Origin: Strigamia acuminata
Lineage: Eukaryota > Arthropoda > Chilopoda > Geophilomorpha > Linotaeniidae
Length of the DNA stretch: 64,000 bases
NCBI GenBank assembly: GCA_949358305.1
Contig: OX442323.1
Coordinates: 8,928,001 to 8,992,000 of the forward strand
Reading direction: 5' to 3'
The position numbers were made by a program, and so were the translations under genes. A model generated the notes under the pieces. It was not told the DNA's origin, ran no database searches, and saw only the letters and a program-made list of their open reading frames with translations. This document shows positions 1-12,778 of the stretch, one piece after another. Position 1 is the stretch's first letter; each line of letters starts with the position of its first letter.

Positions 1-88
1 ATTGCACAACAGTGTACGTTCAATTTTCAAAATGATTAAAAATAAAGTAAAATTCAAAGTGTTAATTATTTCTCTCTCTCGCACGTAA

Positions 89-2334
89 ATGGCGTCGTGG
101 ACTTCTCCCAAACCGTTCATCTTCTTCCAAAACAATAAATTACAGCTAAATAACGACGTCGTGTACGGATTGGAGCAGGTGGAACAACCGCTCATTCCAG
201 TCTGCATCGCCGGACGTCTTCGAAGCGGAAAATCGTATTTAATGAACCGTTTGGTCGGCAAGAAAACGGGTCAATACCAATACCGATATTTTATACACAT
301 TTTATATAAATATATATAAAATTTAACTCGTTTTTGCGTTGTTTTTCAAGGTTTTCCTTTAGGTTGTACGGTCGAGGCGGTCACGAAGGGCATTTGGGTT
401 TGGTACGTTGAGCACCCGAGTAAGAAAAATGTCGGTTTGCTCGTCATGGACACCGAGGGTTTGGACGACCCGGATGGAGTAAATAAATGAAATGAAAATG
501 AAATGTTGCGAATTATGAATTTTGTTGATTTTTTTGGTTAGGGTTACGAGGATTACGACATGGCTATTTTGAGTTTGAGTATTCTGTTGAGCAGTACGTT
601 GATTTATAACGAGATTGGGTTGATCGGCAACAGTTTGATCGATAAATTAAAGTGAGTCATTTTTAGTTTCTAATTTTTCGTGATTTTGTTGTTGTTGATT
701 TGTTGAAGTTTTGAAGTTTTGTTACGGAAATGTCGAGGCGGATCAAGTGCGAGACGAATGCGACGTCGGATGCGGATTTCGATGGTTTTTTCCCGCAGTT
801 CGTGCTCGCCATTCGGGATTTGACGCTGGAGTTGAAGATCGACGGTTGCGAGGTGACGGACGACGAGTACATGGAGCGCAAGATGCTGACGGCCAATAAG
901 AACGTGACGACGAATAGGGAGAAGAAGCGCAACGAGACGAAACTCAAGCTGCGTCAGTATTTTCCTCATCGAAAGTGTTTCACGTTTATTAGTCCGCTGC
1001 AGGAGCTGAAAGTGGTGAAGAAACCCGAAGATATGTCCGATGTGGAGCTGCCCAAAGCGTTTGTGGAGAAGTCCAACGAGTTTTGTTCATTTATTTATCA
1101 GAATTCGAGAGTTAAGAAGCTCAGACTCGTGCAACCGGTCACTGGCTCGAGTAATTCATTTATTTATTTATTTTTTATTTATTTTTCATTTGTTTTTATT
1201 TTCTTTTTTAGTATTTGTGCAACTGGCCAAGATTTATTTGGAAGCCATTAATAAAAATACAATTCCGTGCGTGGAATCGGCGATCAATCTGATCGCCGAG
1301 AGTGAAAACGTGAAAGCATTAGAAGACAGCATGGTTGTTTACTCTCGAGCAATGGCCGTCACGCCTCTTCCGGTCGACAAGGACCAACTCGAACGAGCGC
1401 ACACGAATAGCCACACTGTTGCGATCAACCACTTCCTCAAGAAAGTCTTTTTAGACGAAAACAAAAAATACCAAGAAAAATTACAAGTAAATTAAAAAAA
1501 AAAAAAATAAAAAAGAATATTGTTGAAAACGATTAATTGATTGAATTCAGGCGCAACTGGCGCGGGAGTACATCCGCTACGTGGAGCAAAACCAAGAAGC
1601 ATCGCACTCCAAGTGCATGAAAATTCTGGAACAACTCTACCTGCCCATGTCGATCAAGATGAAAAACGGCGCGTACGTGAAACGCGGGGGCTACGAGGAA
1701 TACACGGAAGATCTGGACGAATTGGAAAGAAAATACAACCAAATTCCCAACAAGGGCGCTCTGGTTACAACACCAAAAAGTCACTTAACTTGAAGAATTA
1801 ATTAATTAATTAATTTCAGAGCGATGTGAGCCTTCAGACGTTCCTCGTGAACAGGAAGAAGGACCGCGACTCGATCGTGCGCGCGTTGCTCACGAAATGC
1901 GAGCGGGAACGTGAGCACGAACGCGCGGAGCAGGAACAAGTGAAATTGAAGACGCAATTGGATAAAGCGAGAGAAGGACAAGCGAAGGAGAACGAAGAAC
2001 TTCTCCGACGGACGATCGAAGTGAATTTTTGCTCGTAATTAAACGTTTTAATGTTTAAATTTGTGAACATGGTGACTAGGAGCAACTGCAGGTGCTCGAA
2101 GAAAAACATCAGGCGGATCTGGAGCAGCAGAAGCAAGCGTTTGAGCAATTGATCGACTTGAGGGAGCGCGAACAGCGCCGGTTGTTGGAGGAAACGTTCG
2201 CGGAAGAGGCTGTGAGATTGCGCAGAGAAGTGGACAAGCTGAAGAACAAAAAGACGAACATTATGGAGTACATTTCGACCGTGGCGGAGAGTTTGGGCGA
2301 CATGTTGCACGACATGCTTCTGTGCAAGCGATGA
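89..2334 (+). CDS. Guanylate-binding protein (GBP)-like large GTPase
   Basis: Eight exons: 89-269, 351-478, 542-651, 717-1150, 1212-1486, 1551-1763, 1820-2020 and 2080-2334, giving 598 aa, the usual GBP length. The N-terminal GTPase domain shows the P-loop GRLRSGKS (residues 42-49), switch-I Thr72 in VTKGIW, the G3 motif DTEG (94-97) and the GBP-type G4 motif IRD (near 172-174). A helical half follows, with IPCVESA matching the GBP middle domain, and then a long Glu/Arg/Gln-rich coiled coil. Atlastins carry paired membrane helices at the C-terminus; this protein has none, so it is a GBP. It also lacks a C-terminal CaaX box (it ends LLCKR), so it is probably not prenylated. Vertebrate GBPs act in cell-autonomous defence; the role here is inferred. 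AATAAA-like polyadenylation signals lie near 2390. Confidence 0.93.
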
Positions 2335-2508
2335 GTTTCCGTCGTTTCTTTCTAAGCGTGTATTCGTTCATATTTGGTTTGCAGTGTAAAATAAAATAAG
2401 AATAAAAAAAGAAATTCATTACAAAGTGAGGGATTGAAACGAGAATTTAATTTAATTTAATGCCAGCGATTTCGAATCTACGGTACATTCACCCATATAG
2501 CCATATTT

Positions 2509-2971
2509 ACAAACCCGATTACCGGCATGGCGCCAACATACTCGGCATAATATTTCTGCGATTCCGTATAAATCTCCATTTTATCTAGTTATTGCAAAAT
2601 GACTTACCTTGTGACGTACTTTTCATCTGAGAAAACCGGGTTTCCATCTATCGGATTTCGTGCGAACTTTACAAGTTCGAAGAAAATCTCCGAGATGTCG
2701 CCAGCAGTTTTGGCAGAATATTTATTGCGATTCTAAACAAATTTATTTATTATGTTTAATACGTACTTCTATTAGCGCATTAAAAATAAACGGATTCATG
2801 GTAACAAACCTCATTTTTATTCGAGTTATTATTTGATGACGTATTTCACAAACCCGATTACCGGGTTGCCATCTAGCGGATTTCGGCTGAACTTTGCAAG
2901 TTCGTAGAAAATCTCCGGGATGGCGCCAACATATTCGGCACAATATTTACCTTGATATTTACTGCGATTTC
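2509..2971. repeat. Three partial direct copies of a dispersed repeat
   Basis: Related segments at about 2509-2564, 2611-2735 and 2837-2971 share strings such as ACAAACCCGATTACCGG, GGATTTCG, ACTTTGCAAGTTCG, AAAATCTCCG and CAATATTT. The spacing of about 225 bp between copies 2 and 3 suggests tandem duplication of a non-coding unit. The units contain GATGGCGCCAAC-type strings. No coding capacity or inverted ends were seen. Confidence 0.6.
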
Positions 2972-4599
2972 AAACGTACGGCATCTACTGGAGAACAGCC
3001 ATCATTCCGGTAATGAAATCAGAAATAGTAGAAAAATAAAATTCGTCGTTACTAATATTTTAATTAACGACGCGTGCTGCCCTCTACTGACAAACGAGAG
3101 AAACCTAAATAAAAACCATTTCTACTCACGAGCTCAACAGACACTTCTCAAAACGATTCTTATCACGCAAAAATTCCTCACCCACGCGAAACAAACTCGC
3201 AATGTCACTAACCCCGAAAAAGAGCTAATAAAAATCGCACCCGTCTTCGTTTTGTGATGGTAACCCATCTAGTACGAATACCTCATTGACATTAGCCGCA
3301 CATGCCCGTTCTCCGCCCAAGGGAAAAATGGCGCCAAACCTTGACCTCGGTGGGCTTCGTTGGTTCGAGCGCCTTTCCTCGGGTGTCACTCTTCCCCCTC
3401 AAACACCACGTTTGGGTGAACAACCTCTGCAAAATCAAGATAAAGCTGAGAAATAAAAATTAAAATAACAACAACAACAAAGCGCCGGTGTTTGACGAAG
3501 AAAATGACACATTTCTCGTTTCCTGGTTTACAACAACAAGCAAATCTTTCTTTCATTTTTCATTTTTATTCAACTCGAATGGCTTTTTACAGACAAAACA
3601 TTCATTTCATTAAGCATTAAGCTTTATTCAACACTCGTGAGTCATTCCAAGGTTCCATTTTCATTGAAAAATACCGAAAAAGAAAAGAAAAAAGCAAAAA
3701 AAACTTGGCGATCGTTCAACTCGCTCACCCTCTGGTGATGGGTGAGGGAAATTCAAATCGCACTCACATTTTTCTTTTTTTTTCTTTTTCATTTTTACGA
3801 CTCGTATCGCTATTAAATAATGATCGTTACAACATGTTGGGGTTCAACGGCTCAAATCCCCTCCGTGTCTTCCCCTTCCCCTTTCGTAACTCCACGAGCA
3901 GAAATGCGAGAAATGCGAGACAGAAATTCAATCCCCCCGGGACTGCACGAGTCGAATATTTCCATTCTTCTTTCTGCGCCGGAGCCCGGATGACGTATAT
4001 CGCATCCTTCACTGAACTTTCTCACACTTGCGAGCGCTTCATCATCGTGACACGATCGAGAGAAATAAATGAAATAAATTCAAATTTGCATTTGACCTTT
4101 GTTGCAGCGCGCAAAAACGCTTCTTCCTCGTTTTCCGAATTTTTTCTTTCCTTCTTTCTTTCTTTTTCTTTCTTCTTTTCATCTCATCTTCATAAATCGA
4201 AGAATTTCGCCCACGTTCAGCCACCGCCGCTGGGTCGCGCGCTGTTGGCTGCCTCACCTTTGACCAACTGGTGCGGGGTCAAACCAAAATATCACATTCT
4301 GGAATTTGAAAAAAGAAAAGAAAAAAAGAATCCTCATCATCCGTGTTAATGGCCGAGTAATTACAAATCACCTCACAATCGCAAACTAGGTTCCATCAAG
4401 TTCAAGGTGCGAGTCGAGTGACCTTTGACTCGCACTCGATTCCGTTGCGTCGTCCTAACTAAAATTTGTTTCGTAAAAATTAAAATAATCCTAGAAAATT
4501 ATCAGTTTTTAAGACGAAAAATGTGGAAAATCCATTCCTACACATCATTGAGGCCTATTCTAGCATAAATTTAGCCTTTGTAATTATTTTTTTGTCTCA

Positions 4600-5560
4600 A
4601 ATTTGATTTTCCTCGCATAAAATTGAATTTTCTTGCCTAAAATTACATTTTTTGTCCCCAAAATTACATTTTTTGTCCCCAAAATTACATTTTTCGTTCC
4701 TAGAATCCATTTTTCTAGCTTAAAATTGGATTTTCTTGCCTAAAAGTGGATTTTCTTGCCTAAAATTGATTTTTCTAGTCTAAAATTGATTTTTCTAGTC
4801 TAAAATTGATTTTTCTAGTCTAAAATTGATTTTTCTAGTCTAAAATTAATTTTTCTAGTCTAAAATTGATTTTTCTAGTCTAAAATTGATTTTTCTAGTC
4901 TAAAATTGATTTTTCTAGTCTAAAATTGATTTTTCTAGTCTAAAATTGATTTTTCTAGTCTAAAATTGATTTCTAGTCTAAAATTGATTTTTCTAGTCTA
5001 AAATTGATTTTTCTAGTTTAAAATTGATTTTTCTAGTCTAAAATTGATTTTTCTAGTCTAAAATTGATTTTTCTAGTCTAAAATTAATTTTTCTAGTCTA
5101 AAATTGATTTTTCTAGTCTAAAATTGATTTTTCTAGTCTAAAATTGATTTTTCTAGTCTAAAATTGATTTTTCTAGTCTAAAATTGATTTTTCTAGTCTA
5201 AAATTGATTTTTCTAGTCTAAAATTGATTTTTCTAGTCTAAAATTGATTTCTAGTCTAAAATTGATTTTTCTAGTCTAAAATTGATTTTTCTAGTCTAAA
5301 ATTGATTTTTCTAGTCTAAAATTGATTTTTCTAGTCTAAAATTGATTTTTCTAGTCTAAAATTGATTTTTCTAGTCTAAAATTGATTTTTCTAGTCTAAA
5401 ATTGATTTCTAGTCTAAAATTGATTTTTCTAGTCTAAAATTGATTTTTCTAGTTTAAAATTGATTTTTCTAGTCTAAAATTGATTTTTCTAGTCTAAAAT
5501 TGATTTTTCTAGTCTAAAATTAATTTTTCTTGCATAAAAATGTAATTTTCTAGCTTGAAA
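4600..5560. repeat. 20-bp minisatellite array
   Basis: About 45 head-to-tail copies of a 20-bp unit, CTAAAATTGATTTTTCTAGT. They are diverged at both edges (4600-4760 and 5520-5600) and nearly identical inside. Rare variants (a unit lacking TTTT, a GTTTAA unit, an ATTAAT unit) occur in the same order at 4968/5015/5083 and again at 5404/5451/5519, showing a 436-bp higher-order duplication. No ORF. Confidence 0.95.
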
Positions 5561-7018
5561 TTAAATTTTCTTGCTTAAAATTTATTTTATGGACTGAAAT
5601 TGGCTTTTTTGGTTAAAAAAATAATTTTTAGGCAAAAAATAAATTTATTTTGGTCCAATAATCCACTTTCCGTCCCAAAATTAGATTTTATTGCAAGCAA
5701 ACCCTAGACACTTTTCTGATTTGCCTAAATTAGGCAGCATTAGGCAGCCTAATGCTGTAATCCGCCCCCTGGTTGCGATGAAAGTGCGATTTTCGCATCA
5801 TCCATCACGTCCTGGGTGACCCATTTGATGGCGATCAGCCGATGTGCAACAAATTAATGGAAACCCAAACAAACGGCAGAACACAAACAATTTGTGCGTG
5901 GGATGGCAAATGGGAAATGCAAAATGCAAAATGAAACGCAAAGAGCATTGGGTCATTTGACTCGTTCTGGCCTAGCAACACCATAAACTTTGATGATACA
6001 ACCGACAACGCGAACATAACACCCGAATAAAAACAATTCCTTAATTCCATCACTTTACGTGAGCCCATTTTCGGCGCCCCAGACTGACCAGTCGAAAAAA
6101 AATTACACCTATTAATGTTTTCTTTCCAGCGGCAAAATACAGGAAGTAAAAAGAGTGCGCTTTCCTCTCCTCGTGGGTCCACAAATGAGCGGATTAGTCA
6201 GAGCAGCGTCGAGTCGAGGAACGCAGTAAAGGGGAATGACTTTCACTTATTCACTCAACCCTTCTATTTCGACGCCAAGCTGCTCATTTTCCAACGTTTA
6301 CTGGCGATTTATGGCTCGTCGTGACTCGTGACCCCGATGCGTGATGTCATCCAGTCGTCACCTAGTTTGGAAAAATAAAAATAAAAAAATAAGTAAATAA
6401 AGTTGGAATGACTTCATCGCTAGTTTTGCAACAACACCCGCGGTTCATCCTTTTCTCTTCTGGCCATTCTGGCCACCCGGCCTTGGCCGCCCCACTCGTT
6501 TTGACTTTTGAGCGCAAAATATTTTTCGTGGAAAATGTTTTGAGAGATATACCTTGACACAGCTGTCGTTGGGAGTGACGGACATTTTTTATGCAAACCG
6601 ATTGTTCTCCGACTCACCCAAATTGCCCACCCGTGTCTTTTTGTCTCCATGCTAATTTCGCGTTGCATTTAATTAAAAAGCAAATTCCAATTACCAATTA
6701 TCCTTCAAAACCATAAATAAAATATTATTTTTTTAAAAAATAAAAATTGTTTTTAGTCGCGGCCATTGATTTCTATGTAAATTAAACTCGCAATTATTCC
6801 CTGTGGCCGTCGCCATCAAATTGACTTTCCCTGACAGCAAGAGCCCAATTTCGACACGTAATTACACATTGAAAAAAATTGAAAAAACCCAAAAAAACAC
6901 AAATAAAATGCAAAATTCCAACAAAACGAGACGAAATTTGTGTTTTTTCGATAAAATTTCAGCTAAATCGTTTGAAAAATGATAGTTTGCTCGGTTCGAC
7001 CCACTTTAAGAGCATCGC

Positions 7019-7028
7019 AGCGCCACCT
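7019..7028 (-). promoter_or_regulatory. CTCF-like motif upstream of the 7154 gene
   Basis: The minus strand reads AGGTGGCGCT, the core of the insect CTCF consensus, about 55 bp upstream of the TATA box. This is a sequence match only; occupancy is unknown. Confidence 0.4.
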
Positions 7029-7082
7029 GAAACCCCTCGGCCAATGAGACTCGCTGCCATTGGAGCTGTGGGCACACACCTG

Positions 7083-7092
7083 TATAAAGAGC
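7083..7092 (+). promoter_or_regulatory. TATA box of the hemopexin-like gene
   Basis: TATAAAGAGC lies 71 bp before the ATG at 7154, so transcription probably starts near 7112. The same 10-mer lies upstream of the minus-strand gene starting at 39144. Confidence 0.75.
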
Positions 7093-7153
7093 GCGTGGCA
7101 CCGGCACGAGCGCTCCTTGTGGTCCCCTCTTCGCATCGCGCGCCACGCACAAA

Positions 7154-10100
7154 ATGTTTCCTCAAAAAGTGCTCTACAGCCTCGTGACGACGTGCGTCTT
7201 CGCGCTCCTCAGCGTCTGCGCTCAGATCACGCCCGACAAGTCGCTGCCCCCCGTGCTACAGGTGTTTCCCTTCACAAACCGGACGGTCGAAGACAACATC
7301 CAGCCGGAAACGGCGCCGCAGCCGCAATTCATCGACGTAAGTCCTTTTTTTCGTTGTTTCCATTTTTCCTTCTCATCTTTCAGGCGGATCACGTTCCGCG
7401 AGTTTACATCAATTTCGCATCCTTTTCCCCCCCGATCGGGTCATGGAAACATCCATCACGAGTGTCCTTCGCTGTTTTGACGAGCAATTGTGCCTTTTTG
7501 CCAATCAAATTTGTTGTATTTGTGCGTTGACATAACACGCCTTGTTTTTCTTTCTCGCTAAACTGGTTTCAATTACAATAAATGCTTTTTTGGTTTTGGT
7601 TTATTCGCATCCAGCGACCCGAGGAAAAGAGCGTAATTCGATTAAAGCTCGCGAATTCGTGTATTTTTCTGTGTTGTGTACACAAATCCGCGTGCGATTC
7701 GCCAAACTCGGTCACCCTTTAATAGCATCCGAGTCCCGGAATCCCGGAAGCTGGAGCGTGGAGAAGAAATCGTGGGAGGAAGACGCGAAATAATATTTAA
7801 TTCTTCCCGACGAGAAATCGCACAAATTGCCAAAACCAATTTTTATTTTTTAAATTGTTTTTTTTTTATTTTAAAAATTTGACCTCAGGAATGTGGCCAC
7901 CTGACTCAAGTCCCATTAGCAAAGGGCAAGTTAAAAAAATTGGAAAAAAATTAAAAAAAAAAATTGCTGACCCATAAATCAAAGAAGTTGAAAAAATCTG
8001 CACAATAACATCGCCGATGAAAACTATTACGTCATATTTATTTATTTATATTTGCATCACGAATATTTATAAATTTGAATTTTTAAATTTTTAAATTATT
8101 AAATTTTTGGATTTTTGGATTTTTGATTTTTTCCCACAAGAAAATTGTTGGGAAACGCTCGATCGAGACGCGACTGACTTGTGAGTTTATTTTGCACGGA
8201 TTCCCAATCACTACATTATTATTTTTCCTTCCCCCTTTCATTTAACGTGTCGTGAATACCTAATTAGCTCGAGTTGCGATAATGTTTTTTTTTACTTTTA
8301 TATATTTCACCTTAACCTCGCATTCGCCTGCATTTACCCTTGCAAGGTTAAACGTTGCGCGTTTGCTGAGCCACCAACACGAAAAGAACATTTTCATTTC
8401 GCCACATTTTCGGCGCAATAAATTGGCGCTGATGAAGCGCTTCAGTCGTTGAACTCTATCGCTCCAAAAGGGCGGAATATTCCAAATAAATTCCGCACTT
8501 TATCCAAATAAAAACCCTCCAACCGTCGCGTATAAAAATAAATTAACCCGGACCGGTTTTTCACTAAATCTGAATTGATAAAAAAAAAATACAAAAAAAA
8601 ACAATTATTTTTTATTTTCTTTGCGGCTTAAACTCTCCACTTTTTCACGCTTTTGCCACTTTTAGACACGCTCAAGTTGACATTAAAAAAACGATGCAAA
8701 TTCCTTTGTGCTTTGTCGACAAACGAACTGCAATTCCACATTCATTTCCTAGTAAATCAAACGCATTCCTCCATCGAAAGAAAAAAAAAAACATTTTCGA
8801 CATTGAAAATCATTAATCTCAAAGTCATGCGATGCGTTCATAGTCAAACACTTCCGGTTTGGTGGAACGTGCGGGCGTCACCGTCCACAAAGCCGCGATT
8901 GCCGCTTACTCATCCTCGACATCGTTTTCAACGTTATTTCCTCGTGCAATTATCCAATTTCTCGTGTTTTTTTCGTTGCAGGAGGACTTTAAGGTGGCCG
9001 ACATGTGGTTGTCCGACTTGCCCACACCCCCCACACCCCCGGCCGTGCGAAAACCGACGATAGACGCCGCTGCGGGCGTGTGGACGGGCCGTGGCCAGCA
9101 GAAAGCGTGGCGTTATTTCCTCTTTTCCGGCGACAAAGTGCTCATTTACGCGGGCACCGACTTCGACAACATTTCAAACATCCCGCACGTCAATTTGATC
9201 TCGGAAAAATTCCCGGGCTTCCCGGGCCGGACGTCGGTGGACGCCATCACGGTGCATCCGTCCGGAGATGGGCTGGTCCTGTTTAAAAGTGAGTTTTGGT
9301 TAAGAGACACACCTTGGTTTGCAAATGGGTCAAATTGAGGGCGGGTGCAAATTCGAATGGGCAAAAATTGCAGTTAAAAATAGTAAAAAAAAAATAAATT
9401 ATTTTCCTAAATAATAAACATTAGAAGGAGAATTGACGCCCAAATTTGCCGCCCATTCGGCGTTAATTGACCTTTGATGTGTTTTTTCTTCGCGTTTGCT
9501 TCGTTTTAAATCAACAATCAAAGAGAATTGTCGATTACAGGTTTGTTTGAGCCGGAAAAATAGAAAAAATAGAAAAAATAATAAAAAATGTGTGACACAA
9601 ATAGGAGTAAATCGCGTCACCAGTCACGAATGACTTTTAGGTTTTTTTTAAAAAAATTGAGACATAAATGGGAAAAATGATGGGAATCAAACTGAAACAT
9701 TTCCGCGAGTTAATTGGATTTTTTTGTGTAATAATAAAGTTGAAAATAACAAGAGTTTTAGAGTCGAGAATCCAACCTTGTTCACGTCCCAGTTTCTTCT
9801 CTAGATTCCCCCGCAATCACGTTTGCGCCCATTTTTCTTTGTAATAACTGCCAATTGAGCCCTAAAATGACATCCCGAAAGCAAAACAGCTGCAACAACA
9901 CACTCAAGGTTGCATTCTTTTAACTTTCCACCAACTAGATCAAAGAATTTAAATTAAAAAATTAAATAACTCGCGTTACAAGTTCATTACCATTTTATTC
10001 CATTCGAGATTTAACGATTCGCGATCCGGAATCGGTGTTAATTCGTACAGGATGTTGAATATTGTTTATGGTCGCTTGAGTTTGATTAAAACGGATGTCC

Positions 10101-10639
10101 AACTTAATTGTGGGAAGAAAAGAACAACGTGGAGTTTCCTTTTGCTTCTTCAACCTATTATTAGTAAAGAACAATGTGAAATTTAATTTAATTTCATTTC
10201 AGACGAAATGGCGTACGTTTACGGGGACGTGAACGACGGAAAAGCGCGTCGGATCAGCGAGATGCCGCTGCACGCCGGACTCAAATACAATTGTCGCGGT
10301 CTCATGACGGATTTGGCGTCTCCGATCGACGCCATCGTCGACCACGACAAGGACTGGTCCACGTGTATTTTCATCAAGAACCGGACGGTGCATCACAACC
10401 TCGCGCGGTGGGAAAAACGCTCCATAGTCGACACTTTGGCCATGTTTCTCAAGTACTACCCCATTTCCGCGTCGATGACCATCCAAGACAACAAGATCGT
10501 TCTGTTTTCCGGCAACAGGTTCGCCGTGCTCACTGTCAAAGAGAATGGCGGCTACTGGGAGAAGGTTTTGGCCGTTATTTATAGAGTCAATGATTTTAGA
10601 GAAGCCAACGACGCCTATATCGAAGAGAAGGAACACTAA
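7154..10639 (+). CDS. Secreted protein with hemopexin-like repeats
   Basis: Three exons, 7154-7336, 8982-9288 and 10203-10639, encode 308 aa. Residues 1-24 form a clear signal peptide ending in SVCAQ. The mature part has several blocks that resemble hemopexin blades: a hydrophobic strand in the form LFSGDK / LFKNEM / LFSGNR followed by an aromatic strand, each preceded by a D-A-I turn (SVDAITV, PIDAIVD). This blade pattern is my reading and was not confirmed by a search. There are two potential N-glycosylation sites (NRT). Intron 1 is unusually long (1,645 bp). A TATA box at 7083 and a polyadenylation signal near 10943 bracket the gene. Hemopexin-type propellers bind haem or matrix proteins; the ligand here is unknown. 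Confidence 0.82.
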
Positions 10640-12653
10640 TGAAATGAAAAATATTATTAATTAATTACATTATTCAATTTAAAAAAAAGAGAGAAAAATA
10701 CTTGAAAAATTGCATTTTTAGTACAAACTTTTGTAAATTTTCTTTCCCAAGTCCATGAATTACTTAGAGGAATCCATGTTTTAATGTTTTGAGTAGTTAG
10801 AAACAAATTTTAAATGTAATCTTCATTTTTTATCGTGTTTTTTATTTTATTTTTATTTTTATTTTATTATTATTTTATAACAGAGTGCCTAATTTATCGA
10901 TTTTTTTTTTCAATATATTTCTTTTCAATGTTAGAGAAAAGTAAATAAATCAATCCTTCATTTTGTACGGGTCTTTAAACTTATTGAATTTCATTTGGGT
11001 CAAAACAAAACCCTATTTTTTTATTTTTTTATTTTTATTTTTTTTATTTTTATTTTTTTTATTTCATGCAATAAATCTTTTAAAGGCAGTTTGAATCCAT
11101 CATGGGGAACGAGCCCTTGGACAAAAATTGCCTTTCGTGACAGAACAAGGATAATTAGACAAGAAAATCCTTTAAATCCTTTTAATCTTACAAGTGCAGA
11201 CAATTTCGCATTTTTTAAAGGACAAAAGCGAAATTTGAGGAAGCAAATTTCGCTTTTCCTCTTTATAATTACTTTTTTTCCTTAAATATTTATCGTTTTC
11301 ATGTCTGCGTGCTTTCACGGACAGTTTGGCCATCATCTGGGTCGTAAACATTCTAAAATAAAATTTAAAAAAAATTAAAAAATAATAAATAAAAAAAAAG
11401 CAATTAAAATTACAAATCGATTTTTTTGTCAAATTTCAATGTGATAAATAATAACGACCTTGTCCCAAAGAATTATTTAATTTATCGACACACGCCCAAC
11501 GAAAAATGTAATAAATATGCAACGGGAGGTGCTAAATAACGTTAAATTTACTGTTAATTGTCTTTTAAAGCGGGTCATTGTCACCAATTTTCTCCAATTA
11601 CTCCATCTTGGTTCGTAATGGCGACCGGTGGCGCCATCTCTGGACAATAGTGTGTAAACACGAACTTTTGGTTTCTCGCAACAGATGGCGCCAGCATATA
11701 GGCCTAAATATGGCCGTCTTGTTTAAATTTTTTCGAGGTTTTTTATCGAGCATTTTTTCCACCGAGAACAAAAATAAAAATAGAAACAATACAAAATAAA
11801 AACTACGACGAAGAAAAGTGAAATTCACTAATTTTTTACTTAAAAACCGACACCACGACATTCGATGGTGAATCCGCGAGTTGCAAGGTCTCTTCCGCAT
11901 AAGTGAACGAGACTGGCCGAACGCCCTATTTCTAACATCCGACCTTTTTTTCTCCTCTCATCTACTCAAAACGTGAGAAAAGGTCAGGCCAAGTGCACTT
12001 TTCAATCGTGCCGAAATAAGAAAGTAAAAACATATAAATTTCAGCTGTTTTGCATTCGACTTATCGAGCAAACTTTCACCCATAATAAAAATTCCTTAAA
12101 AATTATAAAAAAAAAAGAAAATTCATAAAAATCCTTGCAATTAAAAAATTAAAAAATAAAAAACAGATTATAATCTAAAACTCAAACGTGATGTCAATAA
12201 ACCCCTCATCATTAATCCCCATCATAAAAAAAGTCATACTCTACTTAAACTCAATTTAAATTTCAATTAAACAAAAAAAAAATAATGCAAAACATGAAAC
12301 AATTACTCCAAAAATCACAAAAAAACCTCCAACAATTAATACATCGGTGTGTAAACCCACTAATTGGCTAATCACACGTTCGAAAACATGCAAACATGCA
12401 CAAATTTCGCTTAATTTTCTCATTTTCCCTCATGATTTCCCATCCGTTGACTCGCACTCGCATTGTCTCCATTTCCAATAACAAAAACAAGATCATTGTT
12501 CTCCTAAAAAAATAATTAATTTATTAAAATCCTCACTTCGCAGACCCAAGTTTCATGCTCTGTTTTCTTCTTCACCCCCACATATCTCTTTCCACTGTCT
12601 TTCGACGACTCGCGAGTGGTCAATTGGGCCAAGAGGGCGCCACAAACAACCCA
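10640..12653. other. Intergenic, no gene seen
   Basis: AT-rich spacer with long T and A runs. Two GGTGGCGCCATCT-like strings near 11627 and 11690 are CTCF-like at best. No splice-supported exon was recognised. Confidence 0.6.
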
Positions 12654-12661
12654 TATTTAAA
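12654..12661 (+). promoter_or_regulatory. Probable TATA box of the His/Tyr-rich gene
   Basis: TATTTAAA lies 125 bp before the ATG at 12779. It supports a start at 12779 rather than an upstream coding exon, because no in-frame ATG lies between the TAA at 12725 and 12779. Confidence 0.45.
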
Positions 12662-12778
12662 CAAAACTCGCGTCCACCACTCGCAAAACCCTCATTTACA
12701 CACGCGACCGTCTACTGGCAACACTAACCCAAAATACACGCCTCGCCAAACACCCGAACCGTTAATACATTTCGAGTC

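Larger units (their letters stand above)
2335..7080. other. Gene-free intergenic region
   Basis: No credible coding exon was found. The region holds a dispersed repeat in three partial copies (2509-2971) and the 20-bp tandem array (about 4600-5560). The longest reading frame, about 3705-4349 on the plus strand, begins with TTG, is low in complexity and resembles no family. The last few hundred bases belong to the promoter of the 7154 gene. Confidence 0.7.

Noticed and set aside
3705-4349. 214-residue plus-strand open frame in the first intergenic region
   Set aside because: It begins with TTG, not ATG. It is dominated by Phe/Ser low-complexity sequence from T-rich DNA, has no splice context and resembles no family.
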